From the NCBI GenBank assembly GCA_951813045.1, contig CATOTF010000002.1, forward strand, positions 496,001 through 560,000: a DNA stretch of 64,000 nucleotides, read 5' to 3'. The position numbers and the translations under genes are program-made. Shown piece by piece: positions 1-8,490 of the stretch. This stretch comes from an uncultured Rhizobiaceae bacterium. Lineage in GTDB: Bacteria > Pseudomonadota > Alphaproteobacteria > Rhizobiales > Rhizobiaceae. The notes under the pieces are model-generated. The model saw only the letters and a list, made by a program, of their open reading frames with translations, was not told the origin of the DNA and did no database searches. How positions within the stretch are numbered: the stretch's first letter is position 1; the number at the start of each line of letters is the position of its first letter.

Positions 1-2
1 CA

Positions 3-344
3 TTGCATGCACAAGAGTTGAACCCAAATCATTCCGATTGGTATTATGCGGCATCAGGTATCGCATTTTTACTTTCCGATAAGCCGGTGAGAGCAATGTC
101 ACATCTGCGATTATGGTCAGAGGCAAATCCTGATTGGTACTTGCCTTTGATGTTTCTGGCTGCTGCCCGGGCAAATGCGGGGGATCCAGAAACTGCAAAG
201 GCCACGTTACAACGGAGTTTTCAACAACGGCACTTTGAGATATTCACCCCGGCTGTTGCGCACGGGTGGCCAATGCGCAAACCTCAAGAAAATTTATTCC
301 TGAACGGTCTTCGCTTGGCAGGAATGCGCGATAAATTTGAGTAG
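3..344 (+). CDS. C-terminal fragment of a TPR-repeat protein (5' end outside window)
   Basis: The reading frame is open at the left edge and ends at TAG 342-344, so only about 113 C-terminal residues are visible. They look like a helical TPR tail: alternating Ala/Leu/Trp-rich helices with the spacing of two repeats, then a closing segment with NGLRLAGM. The same pattern (a repeat region ending in a 'GLRxAG' helix) is common at the C-terminus of alphaproteobacterial adenylate-cyclase-like or winged-helix TPR regulators, but the catalytic or DNA-binding part is not in the window, so that assignment is inference. The first in-frame TTG near position 3 is probably internal, not a start. An IS1182-type element begins about 217 bp downstream. 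Confidence 0.5.
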   Translation: MHAQELNPNHSDWYYAASGIAFLLSDKPVRAMSHLRLWSEANPDWYLPLMFLAAARANAGDPETAKATLQRSFQQRHFEIFTPAVAHGWPMRKPQENLFLNGLRLAGMRDKFE

Positions 345-560
345 TAAGGTATATGGAAGGACATTAGGGGTACGATTCTTGCTATACTTGCAAAGATAAA
401 TCACTTGTCGCAATTTCACTAAAAACTAGAGCTGAGAATATAAAGAAAGTTCGCGTTGTTGGCGTTGGCCGAAATCACCCAAGGTCCGCGGTGGGCTAGA
501 TCGTACGAACGTAGGTGTACGAAAATGTTCTGCGAGCGACAAGGCCAAAAACGGTGGAAC

Positions 561-581
561 GGGCTGATTTTGATGAAAAAG
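561..581 (+). repeat. Left terminal inverted repeat of the IS1182-type element
   Basis: Matches the reverse complement of 2070-2090 at 19 of 21 positions. Confidence 0.8.
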
Positions 582-644
582 TCGGCCTTAAAGTAATCAC
601 CATTGGCTGATTCAGTTTATCCATTGATTTGGGAGATTGATGCG

Positions 645-2018
645 ATGCTGGGACCACGCCAGGAATTTCAATCGGCTTTGTTTTACGAGTTCAATCTCGA
701 AGACCACGTGCCTGATGATCATCTATTGCGGTCAATTGACCGGTTTGTTGATCTTGGCGATATGCGGTCGCACCTGCGCCCATTTTACAGCGACATTGGC
801 CGCCCTTCGGTTGATCCTGAACTGATGATCCGCATGTTGCTGGTCGGATACATCATGGGCATCCGATCTGAGCGACGGTTGTGCGATGAGGTCCATGTGA
901 ATCTTGCCTACAGATGGTTCTGCCGTCTTGATCTAGGCGACCCCGTGCCTGATCAATCGACCTTTTCCAAGAACCGCCATGGCCGGTTTCGAGAGAGCGA
1001 TCTGTTCTGGCAATTGTTTGAGAGCGTTGTTACTCGTTGCATTGCTGAAGGTTTAGTTGGTGGAGAGGTGTTTGCGACTGATGCCAGCATTATTCGGGCA
1101 GATGCCAACAAGCAGAAATCGACACCAAAGGAGGAATGGGACGCATCATCACTCGATCCAGCAACTGTGCCTCGGGCTGTGAAGGAATATCTAGAGGTGC
1201 TGGATGACGCAGCATTCGGTGCCGCCAGTGAGGTCGAACCTAAGTTCACTTCACGTTCTGACCCTGCTTCCCAATGGACCGGTGCGCTCAAGGGCCCAGC
1301 TTTCTTCGCTTACTCAGACAATTACCTGATCGACACAGATCACGCGATTATCGTGGATGTGGAAGCCAGCCGTTCAATTAGACAGGCCGAGGTTGGTTCT
1401 ACACGCACCATGATCGTACGAACGCGGGAAACGTTTGACCTCTACCCCGAGATACTGGTCGCCGACACAGCTTATGGTTCCGCAGAAAACCTCAACTGGT
1501 TGGTCAACAAAGAAGGTATCCTGCCGCATATTCCAATCATCGATAAGTCGCGACGCAAGGACGGCACTTTTGAGAAAAGCGAGTTTGTCTACGACCACGA
1601 AAAGGACGCTTATATTTGTCCGATCGGATTACCGCTGCGTCCAACCCAACGGGCTTACCGGAATCGAAAATCTCCTGTAGCGGCGGACAATACGATCCGT
1701 TACCGCGCCAGCAAATATGATTGCCAGGAATGCCTGCTGAAGAAATATTGCTGCCCCAACCAACCCGTCCGCAATGTCGGCCGCCACATTTATGAAGGTG
1801 CTCGTGATTTGGCCCGCGAGCTCTCGCTGACCGACGCTTATGTCGATTCACAACGACGGCGAAAAAAGGTCGAAATGCTGTTTGCCCACCTCAAACGCAT
1901 CATGAAACTCGACCGACTGCGCCTGCGGGGACCAAACGGAGCCAAAGATGAATTCCTTCTCGCAGCAACAGCACAAAACCTCAGAAAACTAGCCAAGTTG
2001 ATCCCGCAACCGGTGTGA
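645..2018 (+). CDS. IS1182-family transposase
   Basis: DDE-type transposase of about 457 residues, catalysing cut or copy of the surrounding element. The N-terminal DUF772-like region begins MLGPRQEFQSALFYEF and includes DHLLRSIDRFVD. The catalytic core shows FATDASIIRADANKQ (first Asp) and VADTAYGSAEN (second Asp). A Cys-rich stretch follows (CPIG, CQECLLKKYCC), then RRKKVEMLFAHLKR with the final Glu. The ATG at 645 is preferred to the upstream TTG at 603 because GGGAG lies nine bases before it and family members start with a comparable ML-x-RQ. No frameshift or internal stop is seen, so the element may be active. Confidence 0.9.
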   Translation: MLGPRQEFQSALFYEFNLEDHVPDDHLLRSIDRFVDLGDMRSHLRPFYSDIGRPSVDPELMIRMLLVGYIMGIRSERRLCDEVHVNLAYRWFCRLDLGDPVPDQSTFSKNRHGRFRESDLFWQLFESVVTRCIAEGLVGGEVFATDASIIRADANKQKSTPKEEWDASSLDPATVPRAVKEYLEVLDDAAFGAASEVEPKFTSRSDPASQWTGALKGPAFFAYSDNYLIDTDHAIIVDVEASRSIRQAEVGSTRTMIVRTRETFDLYPEILVADTAYGSAENLNWLVNKEGILPHIPIIDKSRRKDGTFEKSEFVYDHEKDAYICPIGLPLRPTQRAYRNRKSPVAADNTIRYRASKYDCQECLLKKYCCPNQPVRNVGRHIYEGARDLARELSLTDAYVDSQRRRKKVEMLFAHLKRIMKLDRLRLRGPNGAKDEFLLAATAQNLRKLAKLIPQPV

Positions 2019-2069
2019 AACCGGATCGGGAGACGCTCGATCAAACTCCAAAGCCGACTAAAACAAAGC

Positions 2070-2090
2070 CTTTTTCATCAAAATCGGCTC
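2070..2090 (-). repeat. Right terminal inverted repeat of the IS1182-type element
   Basis: Read on the minus strand from 2090 it matches the left end at 561-581 with two mismatches. Confidence 0.8.
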
Positions 2091-2248
2091 TCAACTGCCG
2101 TTGGTTATTACTTATTTCCGGAGTTGTGGAAAGATACCAGCAAGGGCCCATCAAGGCTTCCAAGAAGCATCTGTTTGCTTTTCTCAATCGAATTTCTGCA
2201 AGCGAATAGACCTCAACGCTGGGTTTTCCATCTATTCGGGACCAGCCA

Positions 2249-2986
2249 CTACTCTACCTTGAATTCCTTGAGTTTTTGCTGTGCTTTTCGGGTCACGACA
2301 ACTGTCACAACCAGTGTTGCTAACAGCCCAAGCCCGAGCACAGCATAACGGGCCATGCTGGCGTCTTGCGCACCACCGGCTGCTGCCTCGCCTCCAAGGC
2401 TGCTCACCCAGATGTAAAGCAAAGTTCCGGGCATAATGCCGAAGAATGTCGCAATCTGCGCTGGCCAGAAGCCAACCGGCGTAATGCCCAAAAGCCAGTT
2501 CTGCGCAGAAAAGGGCAAGGCTGGCGACAGCCGAAGCAACAGGACGACCCGCCAGCCTTCATCGCGAATAGCTTCGTTGACTGCGCTGAATTTCGGGTAT
2601 TCGGCAATCTTTGCCTGAACCTTGTCATGGAACACATAGCGCGCGGCAAGAAACGACAGGGCGGAGCCGAGAATGGCGCCGGCAATCACCAGCGGAAATC
2701 CCCAAAGCCCAAACGCCACTCCTGCGCCAATTGTGAGAATGGAGCCGGGAATCAGCAGAAATGCCGTCACCGCGTAAACGATGATAAAGATGGCCCAACC
2801 TGCGGGGCCATAGCCTTGCACCCATTCCTGAAAACTGGTGAGCCATTCGCTTATCGGTAGCAGGGAATAGGCAAGGATCAGCGCCGCGATTACGCCACCT
2901 ATGACCAGCCATTTCGTCAACCCATTACCTTTTGAGGCATGAGACGAATCTTGGGTGTCGACGTTTGTTTGTGAAACATCATTCAT
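2249..2986 (-). CDS. TVP38/TMEM64 (DedA-like) family membrane protein
   Basis: Integral inner-membrane protein of 245 residues. A polar N-terminus of about 25 residues is followed by a first helix (residues 26-44), a second (61-80) and a third hydrophobic region. The family core has the motif LIPGSILTIGAGVAFG and the re-entrant segment RLSPALPFSAQNWLLGIT, the landmark of SNARE-associated/TVP38 proteins. A last helix (about 216-233) ends in a Lys-rich tail. Family members are thought to act as lipid scramblases or transporters; the substrate here cannot be told from sequence. The gene stands alone, about 140 bp from the beta-oxidation operon stop, with an imperfect hairpin between. Confidence 0.85.
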   Translation of the reverse strand: MNDVSQTNVDTQDSSHASKGNGLTKWLVIGGVIAALILAYSLLPISEWLTSFQEWVQGYGPAGWAIFIIVYAVTAFLLIPGSILTIGAGVAFGLWGFPLVIAGAILGSALSFLAARYVFHDKVQAKIAEYPKFSAVNEAIRDEGWRVVLLLRLSPALPFSAQNWLLGITPVGFWPAQIATFFGIMPGTLLYIWVSSLGGEAAAGGAQDASMARYAVLGLGLLATLVVTVVVTRKAQQKLKEFKVE

Positions 2987-3081
2987 AGCAGTAATGCCTA
3001 TAGCGTTGGTTTGTCGGGTCCGGAACTTACGGGGAACTTATAATGCGCTCATAATGTATAATGATCTGTCACATCTACCCC

Positions 3082-3121
3082 GGCTAACGCTCATGTGAAC
3101 AAGAGTTAGCCAGGCACTTTT
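3082..3121 (-). terminator. Imperfect hairpin after the beta-oxidation operon
   Basis: GGCTAAC at 3082-3088 pairs with GTTAGCC at 3115-3121, with a further CTC/GAG inside. It sits 5 bp from the SDR stop codon. No long T tract follows on the minus strand, so it may be a weak or Rho-assisted terminator, or an mRNA-end stabiliser. Confidence 0.4.
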
Positions 3122-3126
3122 AGACT

Positions 3127-3897
3127 TTATGTGATTGTTGCACCGCCGTCGATGACGATTTGCTGTCCGTTGACATATGCGCCTGCAGCCGACGCCAGAA
3201 ATACTGCCGCCCCCGCTATCTCGTCCGGTTCACCAATGCGCCCCATGGGGGTGCGGGAAAGGGCAGGTTTCAGGTTTTCCGGGTTTTCCCAAAGCGCCCG
3301 TGCAAAATCGGTTTTTATGAGACCCGGCGCGATACAATTGATGCGGACATTATGGCGGCCATATTCAACTGCCAGATTGCGGGCCAGTTGAAAATCAGCC
3401 GCTTTCGAGACGCAATAGGCACCGATAACGGGTGAGCCTTTCAGCCCGCCAATTGAAGAGATGATGATCACCGCGCCATCCTTGCGTTCAATCATCTGCG
3501 GCGACACCATGCCGATCAGCCAATTGTTGGCAATGACATTATTTGTCATGATTTTCTGGAATTGCTCATCGCCGATATTCGCCATCGGCCCGTAATAGGG
3601 ATTTGATGCTGCGTTGCAGACGAGAATATCGATGTTGCCGAACAGTTTGTCGGTTTCATCAACGAGATGTTGAAGCTCACCTTTCGATGAAATACTCGCG
3701 GCAATTGCAATTGCGGTGCCGTCGCCGTGTTTGGCGTTGATCGCGTCGGCGACTTCGCGACAGGCGGGCAGTTTGCGTGATGAAATTACAACGCGCGCGC
3801 CATGATCCGCCATCTGTTCAGCAATCGCACGGCCAATGCCGCGCGACGAGCCGGTGATGATGGCAGTCTTGCCGCTCAGGTCAAAAAGATTACTCAC
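3127..3897 (-). CDS. SDR family oxidoreductase
   Basis: Classical short-chain dehydrogenase of 256 residues using NAD(P)H. The cofactor motif is TGSSRGIGRAIA (residues 15-26) and the structural motif is CNAAS. The catalytic Ser lies in IIISSIGG and Tyr/Lys in YCVSKAA. The C-terminal VNGQQIVIDGG is typical. It begins with GTG whose GTGA overlaps the stop of the upstream hydratase/dehydrogenase gene, so it is the last gene of the four-gene operon running from 7975. Its position suggests oxidation or reduction of a hydroxyacyl or alcohol intermediate in the same acyl-CoA pathway. The exact substrate is not determined. Confidence 0.88.
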   Translation of the reverse strand: MSNLFDLSGKTAIITGSSRGIGRAIAEQMADHGARVVISSRKLPACREVADAINAKHGDGTAIAIAASISSKGELQHLVDETDKLFGNIDILVCNAASNPYYGPMANIGDEQFQKIMTNNVIANNWLIGMVSPQMIERKDGAVIIISSIGGLKGSPVIGAYCVSKAADFQLARNLAVEYGRHNVRINCIAPGLIKTDFARALWENPENLKPALSRTPMGRIGEPDEIAGAAVFLASAAGAYVNGQQIVIDGGATIT

Positions 3898-5990
3898 GAA
3901 TTATCCTTGTCCCAATCACCAAAACTCCTGCTGTCTTCCGCCAAAGACATCAGCAGGTCGGAGGGGTTCCAATGGGCACCGCCGGCACCATCGCCATATT
4001 CGCTCAGTTTTTCGGCGATTTTTTTCAGGCCCACGTTATCTGCATAATGCATCGGCCCGCCACGCCAGCGCGGATAACCGTATCCATGGTTGTAGACCAC
4101 ATCAATGTCGCTTGCCCGGCTTGCTACACCTTCTGCCAGCGCATGTGCCCCTTCGTTGGCCAGCGCATACATGGTGCGTTCTACGATCTCTTCGTCCGAG
4201 ATTGTGCGCGTGTTGATGCCGAACTCGGCACGAACCTCCTCGACGATACGCGTGGCTTCGGGGTTTTCGGATCGCGCGCGTGTTGCCTTGTCGTAGATAT
4301 AGAAACCGGAACCGGATTTCTGCCCCAGATGGCCCGCTTCGACCAGCCTGTCGGCTGCAAGATAAACACGGGCTTCGTGTTCGTCGAGATTTTGGTCCTT
4401 GCGGGATTTATAGCCGATATCGAGCCCCGCCAGGTCGCTGACGGCGATGGGGCCCATGGCCCAGCCGAAGTTGGTGAGCGCGTTATCGATCTGTTCGGGG
4501 CTCGCCCCTTCCAGCACCATTAAGTTGGCCTGCCTGAAATAGGGGGTCAGCATGCGGTTGCCAATGAACCCATGACCCACACCGGCAATCACCGGCATTT
4601 TGCGAGTCTTTTTAGCGACTGCGAGCGCGGAGAGCAAAACATCGTCAGCCGTTTTGTCGGCGCGAACAATTTCCAGCAAAGGCATGATGTTGGCGGGTGA
4701 GAAATAATGCATGCCCAGAACATCTTCGGGGCGTGACGTCTCCGCGGCAATGGCGTTTACATCGAGATAAGAAGTGTTGGACGCCAATATTGCACCTTTT
4801 TTGGCGACCTTATCAAGCTTGCGAAATACGTCGCGCTTGACCTCCATGGTTTCAAATACGGCTTCTACGATGAGGTCGCAGTCTGCCAGATCCTTATAAT
4901 CTGTCGTGCGCGTCAGCCGTGCCATGCGCTCCGCGACACCTTCGGCGGTGATGCGGCCGGATTTGATGCCCCGTGACCAATTGCTTTCCATGGTTGCAAA
5001 ACCACGGTCGAGCGCTTCATCGGTCATTTCCAGCATGGTGACCGGAAAACCGGCTTCCGCATAGGTCATGGCGATGCCACCGCCCATGGTGCCTGCGCCC
5101 AGCACGCCGATTTTCTTGATCTCGCGCGGGGAGCCGGTAACATCTTTGGGGGGCTTGGCGGCTTGCCGCTCAGCAAAAAAGATGTGGCGTAAAGCTTTGG
5201 ATTGGTCTGAGGCGACCAGTTCCATGAACGTAGCCCGCTCCAGCGCGATGCCGTCTTCAAAGGGTACGTTATAGGCAGCCTTGGCAACCTGCGCTGCCTG
5301 CAGCGGTGCTGCAGCGCCTTTTGCCATTTTGGTGATTGCACCAAACGCCGTTTCAAAAATTGCCTCAACTTCCGGTGTTGTAACCAATTCGACTTTCGAC
5401 AGGCGACGGTCCTCAAACGGTTTGCCCGCCACCTCGGTTGCAAGGGCAATAGCGGCTTCAACGGTATCATCGGAGACCTGATCGACGAGCCCGATCTCCT
5501 GCGCCTTTGTGCCGGAAATCGGTCGCCCTGAACTCACCATATTCACGGCCTCGGTCGGATTGAGCAGCAGACGTGGCAGACGTTGCGTCCCGCCCGCACC
5601 GGGAAGAATACCAAGGTTAACCTCCGGCAGGCCCAATTTGGCTTTTGGGTTTGCAACGCGATAATGGCAACCCAAAGCTGTTTCCAAACCACCGCCCAGC
5701 GTATTGCCCTCCACCGCCGCGACGACGGGAATCGAGCTTGCCTCAATCGTAGCGCATACACTGCCCAGCATCGGCTCAATTGGAGGCTTGCCGAACTCAC
5801 GAATGTCGGCACCGGCAATAAATGTCCCGCCATAACCGGCAAGCACGGCGGCTTTCGCCATGGACTGGGCAACGGCCAGTTCTTCAACAATGCCGCTGCG
5901 CACATGGTGCGACAGGGCGTTGACCGGAGGGTTATTGATCCAGATTACGGCAATGTCGCCGCGCATCTCGGTGGTAACTGATTTCGTCAT
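3894..5990 (-). CDS. Fused enoyl-CoA hydratase / 3-hydroxyacyl-CoA dehydrogenase
   Basis: Multifunctional beta-oxidation protein of 698 residues, in the FadB/FadJ group: it hydrates trans-2-enoyl-CoA, then oxidises the 3-hydroxyacyl-CoA with NAD. The N-terminal crotonase domain (about 1-190) has the oxyanion-hole segment GGGLETALGCHYRVA and both acidic positions in GLPEVNLGILPGAGGTQRLP. A Rossmann domain follows (GVLGAGTMGGGIA, about residue 300), with catalytic HYFSPANIMPLLEIV, then two C-terminal 3HCDH domains. I chose the ATG at 5990 over one 13 codons upstream because AAAGGG lies just before it and it follows the stop of the preceding crotonase gene by one base. It may serve fatty acids or the lower phenylacetate pathway. 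Confidence 0.92.
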   Translation of the reverse strand: MTKSVTTEMRGDIAVIWINNPPVNALSHHVRSGIVEELAVAQSMAKAAVLAGYGGTFIAGADIREFGKPPIEPMLGSVCATIEASSIPVVAAVEGNTLGGGLETALGCHYRVANPKAKLGLPEVNLGILPGAGGTQRLPRLLLNPTEAVNMVSSGRPISGTKAQEIGLVDQVSDDTVEAAIALATEVAGKPFEDRRLSKVELVTTPEVEAIFETAFGAITKMAKGAAAPLQAAQVAKAAYNVPFEDGIALERATFMELVASDQSKALRHIFFAERQAAKPPKDVTGSPREIKKIGVLGAGTMGGGIAMTYAEAGFPVTMLEMTDEALDRGFATMESNWSRGIKSGRITAEGVAERMARLTRTTDYKDLADCDLIVEAVFETMEVKRDVFRKLDKVAKKGAILASNTSYLDVNAIAAETSRPEDVLGMHYFSPANIMPLLEIVRADKTADDVLLSALAVAKKTRKMPVIAGVGHGFIGNRMLTPYFRQANLMVLEGASPEQIDNALTNFGWAMGPIAVSDLAGLDIGYKSRKDQNLDEHEARVYLAADRLVEAGHLGQKSGSGFYIYDKATRARSENPEATRIVEEVRAEFGINTRTISDEEIVERTMYALANEGAHALAEGVASRASDIDVVYNHGYGYPRWRGGPMHYADNVGLKKIAEKLSEYGDGAGGAHWNPSDLLMSLAEDSRSFGDWDKDNS

Positions 5991-5991
5991 A

Positions 5992-6786
5992 TTAACGCCC
6001 TTTAAAATTGGGTTTGCGTTTTTCAACAAATGCTTTGGCCGCTTCGATATGATCGTCTGTTCTGAATGACAACATCATGTGCAACGCTTCCTGATCCAGC
6101 GCCTGGGCAAGTGTGCCCTGTTCAGCGAGGTTCATATTTTTTTTCATGTATCCAAGGGCAACCGACGGCCCATTGGCCAGCCTGTCGGCAAGTTCATCAA
6201 CGGATTGGTTGAATTCTTCGTCGCTATAGGCGTGATTGACCACACCCATGGCTTCCGCCTCGCGCCCATCAATAATTTTGGCGGTATAATAAAGCTCGCG
6301 CGCTTTTGCGGTCCCGACAATCTTCGAAAGAAACCACGATCCGCCAAAATCCCCCGACCCGCCGACATTGGCGAATGCGGTCGTCATTTTGGCAGCTTCC
6401 TTGGCAATCCGCAGGTCGCAGGCCATGGCGAGGGAAAAACCTGCACCGGCGCAGGCGCCATTGATGGCTGCGATTGCTGGTTTTGGCATCTCATGGAGTA
6501 GACGCGCAGATTCCATAATGCGTCGCACAAATGCGGCATCTTCTTCCACCGTGTTTGAGAAACCGTTTTTGGCCCGATCCACCATGCTTTTGACATCACC
6601 ACCGGCGCAAAAGGCGGGGTCAGCACCCGTGAGCACAACACATCCCACATCCGGGTCGTTTTGCGCGTCGTGTAACAGATCAACCAGACCAAGCCACATG
6701 TCCCGCGACATGGCATTGCGCGCGTCGGGGCGATTGAGAGTAATCGTCGTGACGCGCGATGCCGTCTTTACAAGAAGTTCGCTCAT
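5992..6786 (-). CDS. Enoyl-CoA hydratase/isomerase family protein (PaaG-like active site)
   Basis: Crotonase-fold protein of 264 residues. CAGGDVKSM and GACAGAGFSLAMACD form the oxyanion hole. Instead of the Gly-Leu-Pro-Glu typical of hydratases, the region reads GGSGDFGGSWFLSKIVG. Its Asp-x-Gly-Gly-x-Trp resembles the catalytic Asp region of PaaG, an isomerase of phenylacetate degradation. Which reaction it carries out is therefore open: 2-enoyl-CoA isomerisation rather than simple hydration is plausible. The ATG at 6786 follows the thiolase stop by 10 bp; upstream in-frame starts would overlap the thiolase gene. Second gene of the operon. Confidence 0.85.
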   Translation of the reverse strand: MSELLVKTASRVTTITLNRPDARNAMSRDMWLGLVDLLHDAQNDPDVGCVVLTGADPAFCAGGDVKSMVDRAKNGFSNTVEEDAAFVRRIMESARLLHEMPKPAIAAINGACAGAGFSLAMACDLRIAKEAAKMTTAFANVGGSGDFGGSWFLSKIVGTAKARELYYTAKIIDGREAEAMGVVNHAYSDEEFNQSVDELADRLANGPSVALGYMKKNMNLAEQGTLAQALDQEALHMMLSFRTDDHIEAAKAFVEKRKPNFKGR

Positions 6787-6796
6787 GGGGCTTTTA

Positions 6797-7975
6797 TCAA
6801 TAGACCTCAAACAGGCCAGCAGCGCCCTGACCACCACCAACGCACATGGTGCAGACAACGTATTTTGCACCCCGGCGTTTGCCCTCGATCAAAGCGTGAC
6901 CGACCATGCGTGCGCCGCTCATGCCATAAGGGTGGCCAATGGAAATGGCGCCGCCGTTCACATTGAGAATTTCGTCAGGAATGCCCAATTCATCGCGGCA
7001 ATGCATGACCTGAACGGCAAAAGCCTCGTTTAGTTCCCAAAGGTCGATATCTTCCATTTTCAAGCCGTTACGTTCCAGCAGTTTTGGAACGGCGTATACG
7101 GGCCCAATGCCCATCTCATCTGGTTCCAGCCCTGCAACGGCGACGCCGCGATAAGCACCAAGCGGGTTGAGCCCCCGTTTTTCGGCGTCCTTGGCTTCCA
7201 TCACAACGGCTGCTGATGCGCCATCGGAGAGTTGGGACGCATTACCCGCCGTAATGGTTTTATCCGGACCAAGCACCGGATTAAGACCGTTCAAACCATC
7301 AAGGGTCGTTGAAGGTCGGTTACCCTCGTCTTTATCCAGTGAAACATCATGTTCGGATTTTTCTTTCGTTTCCTTGTTCACCATCACCATTGTGGAGGGC
7401 AGGGGAACGATCTCATCGTCGAATTTTCCGGCCTCTTGCGCCGCTGCCGTGCGCATTTGCGATTGCAGCCCGTATTCGTCCATTTTTTCCCGTGATATGC
7501 CATAGCGGTCGGCGACAACTTCGGCGGTTTCCAGCATCGACATGTAGACGTGGGGGTGCATGGCAACGAGGGATTTATCGGCCCCAACCCGCATTTCTGG
7601 TGTTTGTACCATGGAGATGCTTTCAACACCGCCGCCAACACATACGGGCATGTGATCGTCGATCACCTGTTTAGCGGCTGTGGCGATGGCCATCATGCCC
7701 GAGGCGCATTGGCGGTCCAGCGACATGCCGGCAACGGAAACGGGCAGGCCGGCACGCAATGCTGCCTGACGACCGATATTGCCCCCCTGCACGCCCTGTT
7801 GCATCGCCGCTCCCATGATGACGTCATCAACTTCCGCCGGATCAATCCGCGCGCGGGCAACAGCATGTTCAATGGCGTGACCCGCAAGCGTGGGGGACGG
7901 GGTGTTGTTAAACGAACCGCGATAGGCCTTGCCAATCGGGGTGCGCGCCGTGGAGACAATGACAGCTTCGCGCAT
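6797..7975 (-). CDS. Acetyl-CoA C-acyltransferase (thiolase)
   Basis: Thiolase of 392 residues, close to the usual length, cleaving 3-ketoacyl-CoA to acetyl-CoA and a shortened acyl-CoA. The nucleophilic Cys lies in [12 protein letters not shown] (about residue 89). The His motif is [17 protein letters not shown] and the second Cys lies in [16 protein letters not shown] replaces the more frequent HPLG/HPFG. It is the first gene of the operon thiolase-crotonase-hydratase/dehydrogenase-SDR. A perfect 9+2+9 palindrome lies 34-53 bp upstream of its start, suggesting control by a TetR-type acyl-CoA-responsive repressor that is not encoded in the window. Confidence 0.92.
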   Translation of the reverse strand: MREAVIVSTARTPIGKAYRGSFNNTPSPTLAGHAIEHAVARARIDPAEVDDVIMGAAMQQGVQGGNIGRQAALRAGLPVSVAGMSLDRQCASGMMAIATAAKQVIDDHMPVCVGGGVESISMVQTPEMRVGADKSLVAMHPHVYMSMLETAEVVADRYGISREKMDEYGLQSQMRTAAAQEAGKFDDEIVPLPSTMVMVNKETKEKSEHDVSLDKDEGNRPSTTLDGLNGLNPVLGPDKTITAGNASQLSDGASAAVVMEAKDAEKRGLNPLGAYRGVAVAGLEPDEMGIGPVYAVPKLLERNGLKMEDIDLWELNEAFAVQVMHCRDELGIPDEILNVNGGAISIGHPYGMSGARMVGHALIEGKRRGAKYVVCTMCVGGGQGAAGLFEVY

Positions 7976-8008
7976 GGGAAATTCCTCTATAATGTGAAAG
8001 TCGACATA

Positions 8009-8028
8009 AACATACCGACCGGTATGTT
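8009..8028. promoter_or_regulatory. TetR-type operator palindrome
   Basis: AACATACCG-AC-CGGTATGTT is a perfect 9-bp inverted repeat around a 2-bp centre. It lies in the 137-bp divergent region between the thiolase operon (minus) and the SCP2 gene (plus). Its size, symmetry and ACCG/CGGT core resemble sites bound by TetR-family regulators of acyl-CoA metabolism. It could control both directions. Confidence 0.65.
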
Positions 8029-8112
8029 GACTATGGCGCGTGTTCTGTGACAGGGCAAGACATCGATAATCGACAATTCACACCATCATGTGAAAGTTGC
8101 GAGGAAACAGAT

Positions 8113-8415
8113 ATGACCCTTGAAGAAATTACTGCAGAAATGACCACCAAGGTTGCTGAAAAAGGTGGAATCGATGGCCGCACCGTCAAATTCGATTTTG
8201 GCGACGATGGAAAACTCACAATTGATGGGACCAGCGACCCGGCCAGTGTCAGCAATGATGATGGTGATGCGGATTGCACGGTGATTGTTGATAAAGACCT
8301 GTTTGAATCAATCGCGTCTGGCGAAGAAAACGCGCAAATGGCATTCATGTCCGGCAAGCTTAAAGTTGAAGGTGACATGGGTATTGCCATGCAACTTGGC
8401 TCCATCCTCGGTTAA
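8113..8415 (+). CDS. SCP2 sterol-binding domain protein
   Basis: Small cytoplasmic protein of 100 residues made of a single SCP2 fold, which binds lipid or acyl-CoA in a hydrophobic tunnel. The family pattern is seen: VKFDFGDDGKLTIDGT, then DADCTVIVDKDLFESIASGEENAQMAFMSGKLKVEGDMGIAMQLGSIL. The ATG at 8113 is chosen because GAGGAAA stands seven bases upstream; an earlier in-frame start at 8047 lacks such a site. Divergent from the thiolase operon and sharing its palindromic operator, it probably carries acyl-CoA or lipid intermediates for that pathway (inference). Confidence 0.85.
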   Translation: MTLEEITAEMTTKVAEKGGIDGRTVKFDFGDDGKLTIDGTSDPASVSNDDGDADCTVIVDKDLFESIASGEENAQMAFMSGKLKVEGDMGIAMQLGSILG

Positions 8416-8490
8416 CCCCAGGTTTCCCGGAACATCTTTAACGACAATTGCGCTCTCTTGAGAAGCGGACTTGAGCAGCGGAAGCACCCC

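Larger units (their letters stand above)
561..2090 (+). mobile_element. IS1182-family insertion sequence (about 1.53 kb)
   Basis: Terminal inverted repeats are visible. The left end reads GGGCTGATTTTGATGAAAAA from 561. The reverse complement from 2090 reads GAGCCGATTTTGATGAAAAA. The 21-bp ends differ at two positions. A single transposase gene lies between them on the same strand. A smaller nested inverted repeat (AGTCGGCC near 580, AAGCCGACT at 2051-2059) lies just inside. I found no convincing target duplication next to the repeats, so the exact outer limits could be a few bases off. The element looks complete and the gene is intact. Confidence 0.85.

Noticed and set aside
551-2100. Target-site duplication next to the IS1182-type element
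   Set aside because: The bases directly outside the repeats (ending GGTGGAAC and starting TCAACTGC) are not identical.
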